64,000 bases of DNA from contig NZ_BSDY01000006.1 in assembly GCF_027925155.1 (NCBI RefSeq), positions 186,001 through 250,000 on the forward strand. The letters run 5' to 3'. Made by a program: the position numbers and the translations under genes. Positions 7,685 through 16,826 of the stretch are shown here, piece after piece (within the stretch, counting starts at the first letter, position 1; every line of letters begins with the position of its first letter). The notes below the pieces were generated by a model. That model made no database searches, had not been told where the DNA came from, and saw only the letters and a list, made by a program, of their open reading frames with translations. This DNA comes from Propionigenium maris DSM 9537 (GTDB taxonomy: Bacteria; Fusobacteriota; Fusobacteriia; Fusobacteriales; Fusobacteriaceae).

Positions 7685-8380
7685 ATGCCTAATAACAAAG
7701 TAGGAGATATGTGGAAACATTTCTTCGAGAAACCAAAGAAAGCTTATAACCCTTATATGGTAAGGTTAGCGGAGTATCCAGAGTACATCATGTATGACAG
7801 AAGTATAATGGATTCCTACAAAAACAGATGGACCGAGTACTTTGGAAATGATAATCCAATCTACCTGGAGATCGGTTCAGGATCCGGAAACTTTGCCAAC
7901 GGTATGTGTGAGAAGTATCCAGAGAGAAACCACATGGCCATCGAGATAAGGTTTAAGAGGTTACATACATCAGCTAGGAAAGCAAAGAAGATTCCTCTAG
8001 AGAACGTACTCTTCATCCAGAGAAAGGGAGAGGAGATCCTTAACTTCATAGGAGATGAGGAGATAGCGGGAATGTATATCAACTTCCCGGAGCCATGGGA
8101 TCACAAGCCTAAGAACAGGGTACTTCAGCCATCAACTATAGAGATGATGAGAAAGATCTTTAGGAAGGGCGGAAAGCTGTTCTTTAAGACGGACCACGAC
8201 GAGTACTTTGAGTCGGTTCTTGAGTTCATGAAGGATATAGAGGGGTTTGAAGTTGTGTACCAGACAACAGATCTTCACAACGACCCTAAAAACGCAGACA
8301 ATGTAATGACTGAGTTTGAAAGCTTATTCTTACACAAGCACAACAAAAACATAAACTATTTAGAGATTGAAAAACTCTAA
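7685..8380 (+). CDS. trmB: tRNA (guanine-N7-)-methyltransferase
   Basis: TrmB makes m7G46 in the tRNA variable loop using SAM. The Rossmann motif YLEIGSGSGNFA is followed by MAIEIRFKRLHTSARKA and NVLFIQRKGEE. The family signature is present as NFPEPWDHKPKNRVLQ, a divergent version of the usual FPDPWPKKRH segment. FFKTDHDEYFE and the C-terminal TEFE motif complete the match. ATG 7685 has AGGAGG just upstream. The 231-residue length is normal. The divergent PW loop is the only oddity. Confidence 0.88.
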   Translation: MPNNKVGDMWKHFFEKPKKAYNPYMVRLAEYPEYIMYDRSIMDSYKNRWTEYFGNDNPIYLEIGSGSGNFANGMCEKYPERNHMAIEIRFKRLHTSARKAKKIPLENVLFIQRKGEEILNFIGDEEIAGMYINFPEPWDHKPKNRVLQPSTIEMMRKIFRKGGKLFFKTDHDEYFESVLEFMKDIEGFEVVYQTTDLHNDPKNADNVMTEFESLFLHKHNKNINYLEIEKL

Positions 8381-8470
8381 CAGGAGAAGTTAATAACTTA
8401 ATTCATAATAAATGTAAGTTTGTTGGAAATGAGATATTGTAATTATAATTTTTGGAAAGAGGTGTTTTAA

Positions 8471-9751
<1,281 letters not shown>

Positions 9752-9776
9752 GATTTAATTTAACTTTTAAAGTTAT

Positions 9777-9806
9777 GAGAGGAGCTGTAATTAGCTCCTC
9801 TTTTTT
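9777..9806 (+). terminator. Intrinsic terminator after purA
   Basis: The 9-bp stem AGAGGAGCT/AGCTCCTCT is followed by six T. Confidence 0.9.
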
Positions 9807-9859
9807 AGTTGAGTATTTTATTAATTTTATTCTTATAACTAATAACCTTTAATTAATTT

Positions 9860-10288
9860 GTACTTTCTTTGATCCTCCAAAGAAAGTACCCAAGAAAGGA
9901 GGCCTCTTTCCAAAGGTTTCCTGAGTAGGATAGTTAATCTCCGACCTTTGGAAGCTACAGTCCTCGCTCCATAGCCCAATATATTAGTTTATCACTGCGG
10001 AACTTATTCTGTTGGACGGTCTGGTTGATCTTTTAAGTACAAAGTTATATCAACTGGAAAGAGGAGATTTTATCAGAATCTAAGAATGGATACTTCAGAG
10101 ATTCTAAAAAAATGGCCGACTGCCGTCAGTCGTCGCGCATCACTAAACTACTTTACTTCGACTCGTCAAACAGAATAGGTTCTATCTAGAGCCTGTAAAA
10201 AGAGTCGAAAACTAAGTATTGTCCATAAAGACAATTGACAGAAGTCTTGAATTTTTAGGTACCTTTTGTTTCAAGACAAAAGGTACGC
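9860..10288 (+). repeat. A-B composite, forward orientation
   Basis: This is the clearest complete copy. A runs 9860-10066: end hairpin GTACTTTCTTTG/CAAAGAAAGTAC with loop containing CCTCC (9874-9878) matching GGAGG (9898-9902); outer helix CCTCTTTCCA/TGGAAAGAGG (9903-9912 with 10055-10064); P1 GACC/GGTC (9943-9946 with 10018-10021). B runs 10115-10288: outer stem GACTC/GAGTC, inner hairpin GGTTCTA-TC-TAGAGCC, and an end hairpin (10258-10287) whose loop TTCAAG (10270-10275) matches CTTGAA (10246-10251). It fills the purA-ylxM gap; 10289-10429 holds no gene. Confidence 0.9.
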
Positions 10289-10429
10289 TCATATTAAGAA
10301 TAGAGGAGTTAAAAAAAGTTAAATTTGAGATAAGAAGAGTAGATTTAACCCTTTATTTCCCTTAGAGGGAGAAAGAAGATTGATACTTCCTCTAAATTGT
10401 GTTATATTGTATATGTAAAGAAAAAAGAC

Positions 10430-10458
10430 TTGACACTTTTTGGTGAATCATATATAAT
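10430..10458 (+). promoter_or_regulatory. Consensus promoter for ylxM-ffh-rpsP
   Basis: TTGACA (10430-10435) and TATAAT (10453-10458) are separated by 17 bases. The AGGAG site and start codon of ylxM follow immediately, so the leader is very short. Confidence 0.9.
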
Positions 10459-10471
10459 GTAGGAGTAATTT

Positions 10472-10786
10472 ATGGAATTAGATGAGTTTTTAGAGGTATC
10501 GCTTTTGCTCGATTATTACAAGAATTTATTGAGTGATAAGCAGAAGGAATATATGCTAGAACACTTTGAAAAAGATCTTTCACTGTCGGAGATAGCCAAG
10601 AATCACAGTGTGAGCAGACAGGCTGTGTACGACAACATAAGAAGAGGGATGAAGATCCTGAGAGAGTATGAAAGAAAGATCGGATTCTGCCAGAGAGAGA
10701 GGGAGTTCATGGATTCCCTGGAAGAGCTTAGAAAAGACTTCACTCTTACTAAGCTGGATGAGATAAAAGACAGATTAGAATCTTAA
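10472..10786 (+). CDS. ylxM: YlxM/p13-like helix-turn-helix protein of the SRP operon
   Basis: YlxM is a small protein encoded just ahead of ffh in many Gram-positive and related bacteria and is thought to modulate SRP assembly. At 104 aa it shows the family pattern LLDYYKNLLSDKQKEYMLEHFEKDLSLSEIA followed by a sigma-region-4-like helix-turn-helix (VSRQAVYDNIRRGMKIL). A good AGGAG lies upstream and ffh begins 11 bases after its stop. No nuclease or kinase features are present. Placement next to ffh makes the call firm. Confidence 0.9.
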   Translation: MELDEFLEVSLLLDYYKNLLSDKQKEYMLEHFEKDLSLSEIAKNHSVSRQAVYDNIRRGMKILREYERKIGFCQREREFMDSLEELRKDFTLTKLDEIKDRLES

Positions 10787-10797
10787 GAGGTGACTTA

Positions 10798-12141
10798 ATG
10801 CTAGATAACTTAGGTGGTAGGTTTCAGGAGATCTTTAAGAAGGTTAAGGGTCACGGGAAACTGAATGAAGACAATATAAAAGCTGCTCTAAAAGAAGTAA
10901 GATTATCTCTTCTTGAGGCAGACGTAAACTACAAGGTAGTTAAGGACTTTGTCAACAGGATAAAGGAGAAGGCTATCGGTGAAGAGGTAATGACTGGAAT
11001 CAACCCGGGACAGCAGTTTGTTAAGATAGTAAACGACGAACTTGTGGAACTTCTGGGAGGAACCAACGCAAGACTTACCAAGGCACCAAAGGCTCCAACT
11101 GTAATAATGCTTGCAGGACTACAGGGAGCGGGTAAAACAACATTTGCAGCAAAGCTTGCAAAGTTCCTAAAGAAGCAGGGAGAGAGACCTTACTTAGTAG
11201 GAGCAGACGTATACAGACCGGCGGCTATGAAGCAGCTTCAGGTACTGGGAGAGCAGATAGATGTTCCTGTATATGTAGAGGAAGGCAGCAAGGATGCTAG
11301 AGGTATCTGTGACAATGGACTTGCCATTGCCAAGGAAAACAAGGCAACATATGTAATCCTGGATACAGCTGGTAGACTTCACATAGATGAGTCTCTTATG
11401 GATGAACTGAGAGACATTAGAAAAGCAACAAGACCACAAGAGATACTATTAGTAGTAGATGCAATGATCGGTCAGGACGCAGTAAACCTTGCTGAGTCAT
11501 TTAATAACACACTGAACATAGACGGAGTGGTACTTACTAAGCTAGACGGTGACACCAGAGGTGGTGCGGCACTATCTATCAAGGCTGTAGTAGGAAAGCC
11601 AATTAAGTTTGTAGGTGTGGGAGAAAAGATAGATGATATCGAACTCTTCCATCCAGAGAGACTTGTGTCAAGAATCCTGGGAATGGGAGATGTAGTATCA
11701 CTGGTAGAAAAGGCTCAGGAAGCCATAGATGAGGATGACGCTAAGTCGCTAGAGGAGAAGATAAAAAATCAATCCTTCGACCTGGAAGATTTCCTGAAGC
11801 AACTGCAGAACATCAAGAAGTTAGGACCTATTGGAAATATCTTAAAGATGCTGCCAGGTGTGGGGGATATCGGAGACCTTGCTCCAGCTGAAAAGGAGAT
11901 GAAGAAGGTAGAGGCTATAATCCAGTCTATGACAAAGCAGGAGAGAAAGAAGCCAGAGATCCTGAAGGCAAGCAGAAAGAAGAGAATTGCCAAGGGTAGT
12001 GGAACTGAAGTTTCAGATGTAAACAAACTTCTAAAGCAGTTTGAGCAGATGAAGCAGATGATGAGGATGTTTAGCGGAGGAAATATGCCGAGTTTACCTG
12101 GAATGAAGGGTGGACGTAGAGGAATGAAGTTTCCTTTCTAA
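10798..12141 (+). CDS. ffh: Signal recognition particle GTPase Ffh (SRP54)
   Basis: Ffh binds the 4.5S RNA and signal sequences and delivers ribosomes to FtsY at the membrane. The N domain (residues 1-85) is followed by the G domain with GLQGAGKTTFAAKLA (P-loop), DTAGRLHIDESLMDEL, and TKLDGDTRGGAAL. The methionine-rich M domain ends in MKQMMRMFSGGNMPSL and a glycine/arginine tail. Length 447 aa is standard. SD GAGGTGA precedes the start. It is the middle gene of ylxM-ffh-rpsP. No SRP RNA gene was seen nearby. Confidence 0.97.
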   Translation: MLDNLGGRFQEIFKKVKGHGKLNEDNIKAALKEVRLSLLEADVNYKVVKDFVNRIKEKAIGEEVMTGINPGQQFVKIVNDELVELLGGTNARLTKAPKAPTVIMLAGLQGAGKTTFAAKLAKFLKKQGERPYLVGADVYRPAAMKQLQVLGEQIDVPVYVEEGSKDARGICDNGLAIAKENKATYVILDTAGRLHIDESLMDELRDIRKATRPQEILLVVDAMIGQDAVNLAESFNNTLNIDGVVLTKLDGDTRGGAALSIKAVVGKPIKFVGVGEKIDDIELFHPERLVSRILGMGDVVSLVEKAQEAIDEDDAKSLEEKIKNQSFDLEDFLKQLQNIKKLGPIGNILKMLPGVGDIGDLAPAEKEMKKVEAIIQSMTKQERKKPEILKASRKKRIAKGSGTEVSDVNKLLKQFEQMKQMMRMFSGGNMPSLPGMKGGRRGMKFPF

Positions 12142-12194
12142 AAAATAGATAACGCGGATAAATAAAAAAATATAAGATAAAAGGAGAACATAAT

Positions 12195-12458
12195 ATGTTA
12201 AAATTAAGATTAACTAGAATGGGAAGCAAGAAGAAGCCATCATACAGAGTAGTAGCAATGGAAGCACTTACAAAGAGAGACGGTAAAGCAGTAGCTTACC
12301 TTGGAAACTACTTCCCACTAGAGGATTCAAGAGTAGTACTAAAGGAAGAGGAGATCGTTAAGCACCTTATGAACGGAGCTCAGCCTACAAGAACTGTAAA
12401 GTCTATCCTAGTTAAAGCTGGAGTATGGGCAAAGTTCGAAGAAGCAAAGAAGAACTAA
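12195..12458 (+). CDS. rpsP: 30S ribosomal protein S16
   Basis: S16 is a small 30S assembly protein. The start MLKLRLTRMGSKKKPSYRVVA is diagnostic, followed by GKAVAYLGNYFPL and QPTRTVKSIL. The 87-residue length is normal. An AAAGGAG site lies eight bases upstream. In many genomes rpsP is followed by rimM-trmD-rplS; here a strong terminator and repeats follow instead, so that operon has been split. Confidence 0.97.
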   Translation: MLKLRLTRMGSKKKPSYRVVAMEALTKRDGKAVAYLGNYFPLEDSRVVLKEEEIVKHLMNGAQPTRTVKSILVKAGVWAKFEEAKKN

Positions 12459-12470
12459 TTGACCTTTCAA

Positions 12471-12498
12471 ACCTCACTAGAAATAGTGAGGTTTTTTT
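12471..12498 (+). terminator. Intrinsic terminator after rpsP
   Basis: ACCTCACTA/TAGTGAGGT stem with a GAAA-type loop, then seven T. Confidence 0.93.
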
Positions 12499-12514
12499 CT
12501 TTTTGAAAGAAACC

Positions 12515-12685
12515 GTTACTTCTCTCTTGAAAAAGAAGTAACCAAGAGTTCAAGACTTCTGTCAATGACCTTTTGAAGTAGGTCAAAGTCTGCGACTCTT
12601 TTTACAGGCTCTAGATAGAACCTATACTGTTTGACGAGTCGAAGCAGCATAGTCTGTGAAGGAGAACGGCCTGACTGCAGTCGGC
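12515..12685 (-). repeat. Element B, reverse copy
   Basis: End hairpin GTTACTTCT...AGAAGTAAC (12515-12542) has CTTGAA (12526-12531) in the loop matching TTCAAG (12549-12554), the A/T-swapped version of the usual CTTGAT/ATCAAG pair. Outer stem reads CGACTC/GAGTCG and inner hairpin GGTTCTA/TAGAGCC on the minus strand. The stretch 12686-12850 contains no gene; it has weak fragments resembling the 3' parts of these elements. Confidence 0.8.
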
Positions 12686-12850
12686 CAAGGGACTATAAAA
12701 CCTTAGAACCTAATATTTTGTAGGAGATGGTGAAAGTATAAAGTAATATCGACTGCATCAGACGGTAAAAACAAATTCAAGGGCTTGTGAGAGATCATAG
12801 GTCTTTTTTCTTTTTTTGATTTAAAGTTAATATTTCTCTCTTAAAAACTT

Positions 12851-13123
12851 GTTCATTTCTTTTGGTCAGCAAAAGGAAACGAACCAAAGTAGCGCAGAGC
12901 CTTATAACTAAAATATAGTCGTTGTAAAAAATAACTCCTTATTTCAGAAAAAAACTGACCTTCCTTTATAATTTCTCCTAAGTAGAATATTAATATTCGA
13001 CCTTTATAAGCTACAATTGATGTTCTGTAAGATAGTAATAATGTAAAACACATCAATAAACTTAACCTGTCTAACGGTCTGGTAAAATTTGAAAGTACAA
13101 AGCCACATCGATATAAAGGGAGG
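12851..13123 (+). repeat. Element A, forward copy with swapped P2 helix
   Basis: End hairpin 12851-12884 with loop GGTCAG (12864-12869) complementary to CTGACC (12955-12960). Outer helix CCTTCCTTTATA/TATAAAGGGAGG (12959-12970 with 13112-13123). P1 GACC/GGTC (12999-13002 with 13076-13079). P2 is ATTGATG/CATCAAT (13016-13022 with 13051-13057), a complete replacement of the sequence seen in most copies, with perfect pairing. 13124-13345 has a GTGAA/TTCAC hairpin (13153-13180) and no gene. Confidence 0.85.
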
Positions 13124-13345
13124 GGGACTCACCTTAGAAAAAATAAGAACTCTGTGAAAGGGAAACTTTTTCCATTCACTTACGATATTTTCAAATAGCC
13201 AGATAAAAGCTAGAATAACCTTTATAAGTCAAAATTAGAGCTATATTTGAAAAATGTCCTTGTCTTTAATTGTACTTATGAGGCATATTTAGACAAGAGC
13301 CAAAAATATGATGATGGCAACTATAGAATAATCCGGGGTGATACA

Positions 13346-14335
13346 ATGACTTATATTGAATATGTTAAGGATGAGGAAAAAGATAGAATTATCGGGATAG
13401 ATGAGAAGGGGAAAGAAAAAGTAGTTTTTATGGGAGTAGAGGAATTTAAGAGGGAGATTATTCAGGAGAAAAGGTGCTTTATCTGTGGTGCTCCCCGAAA
13501 AAGGAAGGGGATAAAAATAGAAGGCGCTAAGAACTTTAACGGCGAACATATAATACCCTACTGGGTGATACGAAGGTGCAGCCTATCAAGGAAAAAAATA
13601 GCCTTACCAGACGGATATAAACTACGCTATATCAGATATAAGATTCCCTGCTGTGAAGAATGTAATTCTGAACTTGGAAGGATAATTGAAAAGCCCGTAA
13701 GCAGATTATTTTTTAAGGGAAATGAAGAACTGTTAAAATACCCAAGAAAAAAGAGCGTCAACCTTGACCTGTTCAAATGGCTGTGCCTTATCTTTATAAA
13801 GACCCACCTGAAGGATAATAGTCTGATGACAGCAATAGATGAAGGAAGGGAGTCCTTTGACTGGAAGGGTTTACACCATATCTGGTGTGTTTCAAGGAGC
13901 CCCTTTACAGGAGCAGTCTTAGGAGAAGGGGTTCTGGGAAGTCTTATAGTCCTTGAATGTGAGGATATAAAGGGTCGCCACTATGATTATATAGATGATC
14001 TATCAAATAAAACAATAATGATTAAGATCGGAAAAATCTGCCTAATCGGGGTTTTAGATGATGCAGGTGCAGTAAAAAATATTCTAAAAGACACTTTAAA
14101 AGAAATCAAGGAGCCAGTAACCGACCTTCAAAGACTGGAAATCTTTTCGCACGTCAACTATATCAGACTAAACCTCAAAAATTTACCTACCTTTCATTCT
14201 GTTATTACTGAAGAAAACAAATACAAAATTGAGTCTAAACAGCCAAATGAAATATATTTAAAACCTAAAGAAGATAGAGAAAGTTCAGTTAGGGAATTCT
14301 TGGATTTTTACCTTGGAGGTACATTAATAAGGTAA
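13346..14335 (+). CDS. HNH-type nuclease-like zinc protein
   Basis: The protein has the layout of an HNH endonuclease with a structural zinc. CFICGAP gives the first CxxC pair, GEHIIPYWVIRRC carries the central histidine, and IPCCEECNSELGRIIEK gives the second CxxC plus the conserved asparagine. The C-terminal 200 residues are not recognised. ATG 13346 is preferred for GGGGTGAT at 13335-13342; a longer reading from TTG 13247 would add 33 residues but has no ribosome binding site. It lies between element A and the RT cassette, in an accessory region. It could be a restriction-type or stand-alone defence nuclease; the substrate is unknown. Confidence 0.7.
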   Translation: MTYIEYVKDEEKDRIIGIDEKGKEKVVFMGVEEFKREIIQEKRCFICGAPRKRKGIKIEGAKNFNGEHIIPYWVIRRCSLSRKKIALPDGYKLRYIRYKIPCCEECNSELGRIIEKPVSRLFFKGNEELLKYPRKKSVNLDLFKWLCLIFIKTHLKDNSLMTAIDEGRESFDWKGLHHIWCVSRSPFTGAVLGEGVLGSLIVLECEDIKGRHYDYIDDLSNKTIMIKIGKICLIGVLDDAGAVKNILKDTLKEIKEPVTDLQRLEIFSHVNYIRLNLKNLPTFHSVITEENKYKIESKQPNEIYLKPKEDRESSVREFLDFYLGGTLIR

Positions 14336-14452
14336 CAAAGAAAAAAGAGAATAGGGCAAAGAAGGAAAAATTATCATTCCCCAGACATATAAAAAGAGGT
14401 CTTTTTTTAAAGAATACATAAATCAAATCATAACTTTAAAAGTTAACGAACG

Positions 14453-14481
14453 TTGACAAAGGATTTTAAATACTATATCAT
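14453..14481 (+). promoter_or_regulatory. Promoter for the RT-associated leader RNA
   Basis: TTGACA (14453-14458) and TATCAT (14476-14481) with 17-base spacing. Transcription would begin near 14488, at the start of a structured leader and well before the reverse transcriptase gene. Confidence 0.7.
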
Positions 14482-14486
14482 GATGG

Positions 14487-14590
14487 TTGGGGTGTTTTAC
14501 CTATTTATTAGGTAGTATTCTTTCCTTTTAATGTATTATGTTATTAAGTCCATATTTGGTTAATTTAATGTATGAAACACCCCATAAAAG
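14487..14590 (+). ncRNA. Candidate non-coding RNA of the RT-SLATT cassette
   Basis: GGGGTGTTT (14489-14497) and AAACACCCC (14575-14583) form a perfect 9-bp closing stem around about 77 bases. Inside, TACCTA/TAGGTA (14498-14503 with 14509-14514) makes a hairpin stacked on the first strand. The remaining AT-rich loop contains the 10-base word TTTAATGTAT twice (14527-14536 and 14564-14573). The RNA has its own consensus promoter and ends just before the RT start. Many defence RTs use such an RNA as template. The template role here is inferred. Confidence 0.7.
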
Positions 14591-14611
14591 TCGAAAATAT
14601 TGAGGCCTAAA

Positions 14612-15991
14612 ATGATAAAAGCAGAAGATTTAGTAAATATTTGTAGAAATTACATTCTTTTAGAAAGTTCAGGAATAGGGATTGATAAGAAAACTAAATA
14701 TTTTTTCCAGAAAAAAGGAGAAGAGTATTTTCAAAATATAGCAGATAAAATGAAGAATGCGGAATATAAATTTGTACCTTATAAAGAAAAGTTAGTCTTA
14801 AAAGGTAAAAATAAATATCCTCGAGTTATTTCTATTCCGGGGTATCAAGATAAGATAGTTTTAAAGTATTTGAGTAAAAGATTAATAAAGGACTATTATG
14901 AAGGTGAGTCGTTGGAGCTTGCTCAAAAGAAAATAGGTGAAATTTTAGAGAAAAGAAAGAAATATAAATATTTTATAAAACTTGATTTAACTAATTTCTA
15001 TGATAATATAAACCACCATATTTTATTTAATATACTAAAGACAAAGGAAGAAATTAGTGAAACTATAAATTTTCCAATATTTCCATTAGTAAAAAAAGCA
15101 ATAGAAACACCAGTAGTTGAAGAAAACTCTTCTGATTTTGAAAAAAACAAGAAGAATATTAGAGGTGTCCATCAAGGATTGGCTATTTCCAATATTCTTG
15201 CAGAAATATACCTAGAAAAATTTGACGAGGAATTGAAAAAAGAAAAAGGTTTAGAGTGTTTTAGGTATGTTGATGATATTTTGATTTTTTTTAATAATGA
15301 AGAAGTTAAATCTCACTATATGGAAAAAGCAAAAGAGATTTTAGAAAAGATAGAATTAAAGCTTCTGAATGAATATCATTTAGAATTAAATAAATCGAAA
15401 ACTGATTTTGGGAAAATAGAGAATGGAATAGAATACTTAGGTTATAAAATTTGTAGTAATAAAATCACAGTAAAACGTTCAAATGTTTTAAAGTTTGAAA
15501 AAAAGATGGAAAAATTGTTTTCAGAATATAAGTATATAAGTCAACATAATGAGAAATTAAAAAAATTTCAAATTTGGAGAATAAATAACTTTATTACAGG
15601 CATAAAGGTAAAATCAACAGAAGATGAAAAGAAGGTTAAAAAATATGGATGGCTATTTTATTTTTCTAAAATAGATGATTTATTATTAGTGTATCATTTA
15701 GATTATTTACTAAAAAAGTTTTCTAAAAAATATGGATTAGAGCATTCAAAATTAAAAAGATTTTCTAGAAGTTTAAATGAAATAAAATTTAATAAAGAAA
15801 GCATATACATTTTAGATGTAGATAAAGAATATCCTTCAATTGATGAAAAAATGAAATTTTTGATAGAAATGAATCTATATGAAAATGTTGAATTAAAGAA
15901 TAAATCAGATGAAAATATTGAGAAGCTTTTTAATGGGATTCTTTTTAAAACGATTAAAGAGTTAGAAGAAGATAAAGGGAAGGAAAGTTAA
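14612..15991 (+). CDS. Reverse transcriptase, defence-associated type
   Basis: This 459-residue protein has the RT palm motifs in order: FIKLDLTNFYDNIN (motif A, near residue 125), GVHQGLAISNILAEIYL (motif B), FRYVDDILIF (motif C with the catalytic YVDD, near residue 220), NKSKTDFG (motif D) and EYLGYKI (motif E). There is no group II intron maturase or endonuclease domain. About 180 unrecognised residues follow the palm. It overlaps no repeat, is preceded by a structured leader, and is followed after two bases by a SLATT gene. The DNA is much more AT-rich than neighbours, suggesting transfer. ATG 14612 has GAGG upstream; TTG 14600 is the alternative. Confidence 0.88.
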   Translation: MIKAEDLVNICRNYILLESSGIGIDKKTKYFFQKKGEEYFQNIADKMKNAEYKFVPYKEKLVLKGKNKYPRVISIPGYQDKIVLKYLSKRLIKDYYEGESLELAQKKIGEILEKRKKYKYFIKLDLTNFYDNINHHILFNILKTKEEISETINFPIFPLVKKAIETPVVEENSSDFEKNKKNIRGVHQGLAISNILAEIYLEKFDEELKKEKGLECFRYVDDILIFFNNEEVKSHYMEKAKEILEKIELKLLNEYHLELNKSKTDFGKIENGIEYLGYKICSNKITVKRSNVLKFEKKMEKLFSEYKYISQHNEKLKKFQIWRINNFITGIKVKSTEDEKKVKKYGWLFYFSKIDDLLLVYHLDYLLKKFSKKYGLEHSKLKRFSRSLNEIKFNKESIYILDVDKEYPSIDEKMKFLIEMNLYENVELKNKSDENIEKLFNGILFKTIKELEEDKGKES

Positions 15992-15993
15992 AT

Positions 15994-16614
15994 ATGGCTG
16001 AATCATTTAGAAAGAAACTAATTAATAGAATTTGGTGGACCAAAAAGATAAGAATGGAAAGTGAGCAAAGGCTTTTAAAATTAGCGAAAAGAAATTCTTT
16101 CTTAAATATTTATTATTCATCTTTTATATTAATTGCGTCTTTACTTTCGTATACTAAACCTGAAATTTTTTCAAAAAATATAGACAGTGATTTATTAATT
16201 CTTATTTTTTCAATTTTGTTAACTATATTTTCAGTTTATACAGCAAATAATAGGTATCTTGAGAGAGCAGACCAAATGAAAGAATGCTATACTTCATTGA
16301 CGGTTCTAGAAGGTAGACTTGCTTTATTAAAGGATGATGAGTTTGAAAAAATCGACGCTATCAATGTGGATTATCAAAATATTATGAACAAAGTAGAAAA
16401 TCATTTAGAAGAAGATTTTCTTGTATTAAAAGAAGAGAAAAAATTTGATGAGTGGATAAAATATATTTATTTGATTTTGAAACGAAAGCTATTAACATTA
16501 ATAACCGTAGTGTTGCCAATCATAGTTGTGGCAATATTACTGAATATAAATAGTGCAAAAGCTTTAAAGGTAAACCCACCAGATATAAAAACTATAGAAC
16601 AAGAAAAAAATTGA
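15994..16614 (+). CDS. SLATT-domain membrane protein, probable effector
   Basis: The 206-residue protein begins with a basic amphipathic stretch (RKKLINRIWWTKKIRMESEQRL) leading into two close membrane helices (about 36-52 and 67-84), then a coiled, charged region, and a third membrane helix near 165-187. The N-terminal plan is that of SLATT domains, two-TM effectors of nucleotide-signal and RT-linked defence systems; an RT-associated SLATT subfamily is known. The gene begins two bases after the RT stop with GGAAGG upstream, so the two are translationally linked. The likely role is membrane disruption after phage sensing, inferred from the family. Confidence 0.8.
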   Translation: MAESFRKKLINRIWWTKKIRMESEQRLLKLAKRNSFLNIYYSSFILIASLLSYTKPEIFSKNIDSDLLILIFSILLTIFSVYTANNRYLERADQMKECYTSLTVLEGRLALLKDDEFEKIDAINVDYQNIMNKVENHLEEDFLVLKEEKKFDEWIKYIYLILKRKLLTLITVVLPIIVVAILLNINSAKALKVNPPDIKTIEQEKN

Positions 16615-16617
16615 GTG

Positions 16618-16780
16618 TAGATAGTCGTCAATCACCACACTAAAAACTAACTTCGTTTCGTCCAACAGTATAGGTTCAATCTTGAGCCCATAAAAGGAAC
16701 GGAAACCTTGTAAAACCCCAAAAGACTATTATCGGAGGTCTTGATTTTTCGGATACATTTGTATCAAGACAAAGGTATCG
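16618..16780 (+). repeat. Element B, solo forward copy
   Basis: Starts immediately after the SLATT stop codon. Outer stem CGTTTC/GGAACG, inner hairpin GGTTCAA-TC-TTGAGCC, and end hairpin 16751-16779 with loop ATCAAG matching CTTGAT at 16739-16744. Confidence 0.85.
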
Positions 16781-16795
16781 AATTTGTTGAATTTT

Positions 16796-16826
16796 AAAAA
16801 GGTAGGAACCCAGGTTCCTACCTTTT
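16796..16826. terminator. Bidirectional terminator
   Basis: AAAAGGTAGGAAC pairs with GTTCCTACCTTTT. It overlaps the last codons of the minus-strand gene and has A/T runs on both sides, so it can serve both strands. Confidence 0.85.

Noticed and set aside
9860-10066. Element A as a tRNA-like or rRNA fragment
   Set aside because: The CTACAGTCC and CTGCGGAACTT strands looked tRNA-like at first, but no acceptor stem, anticodon loop or TTC arm can be drawn.
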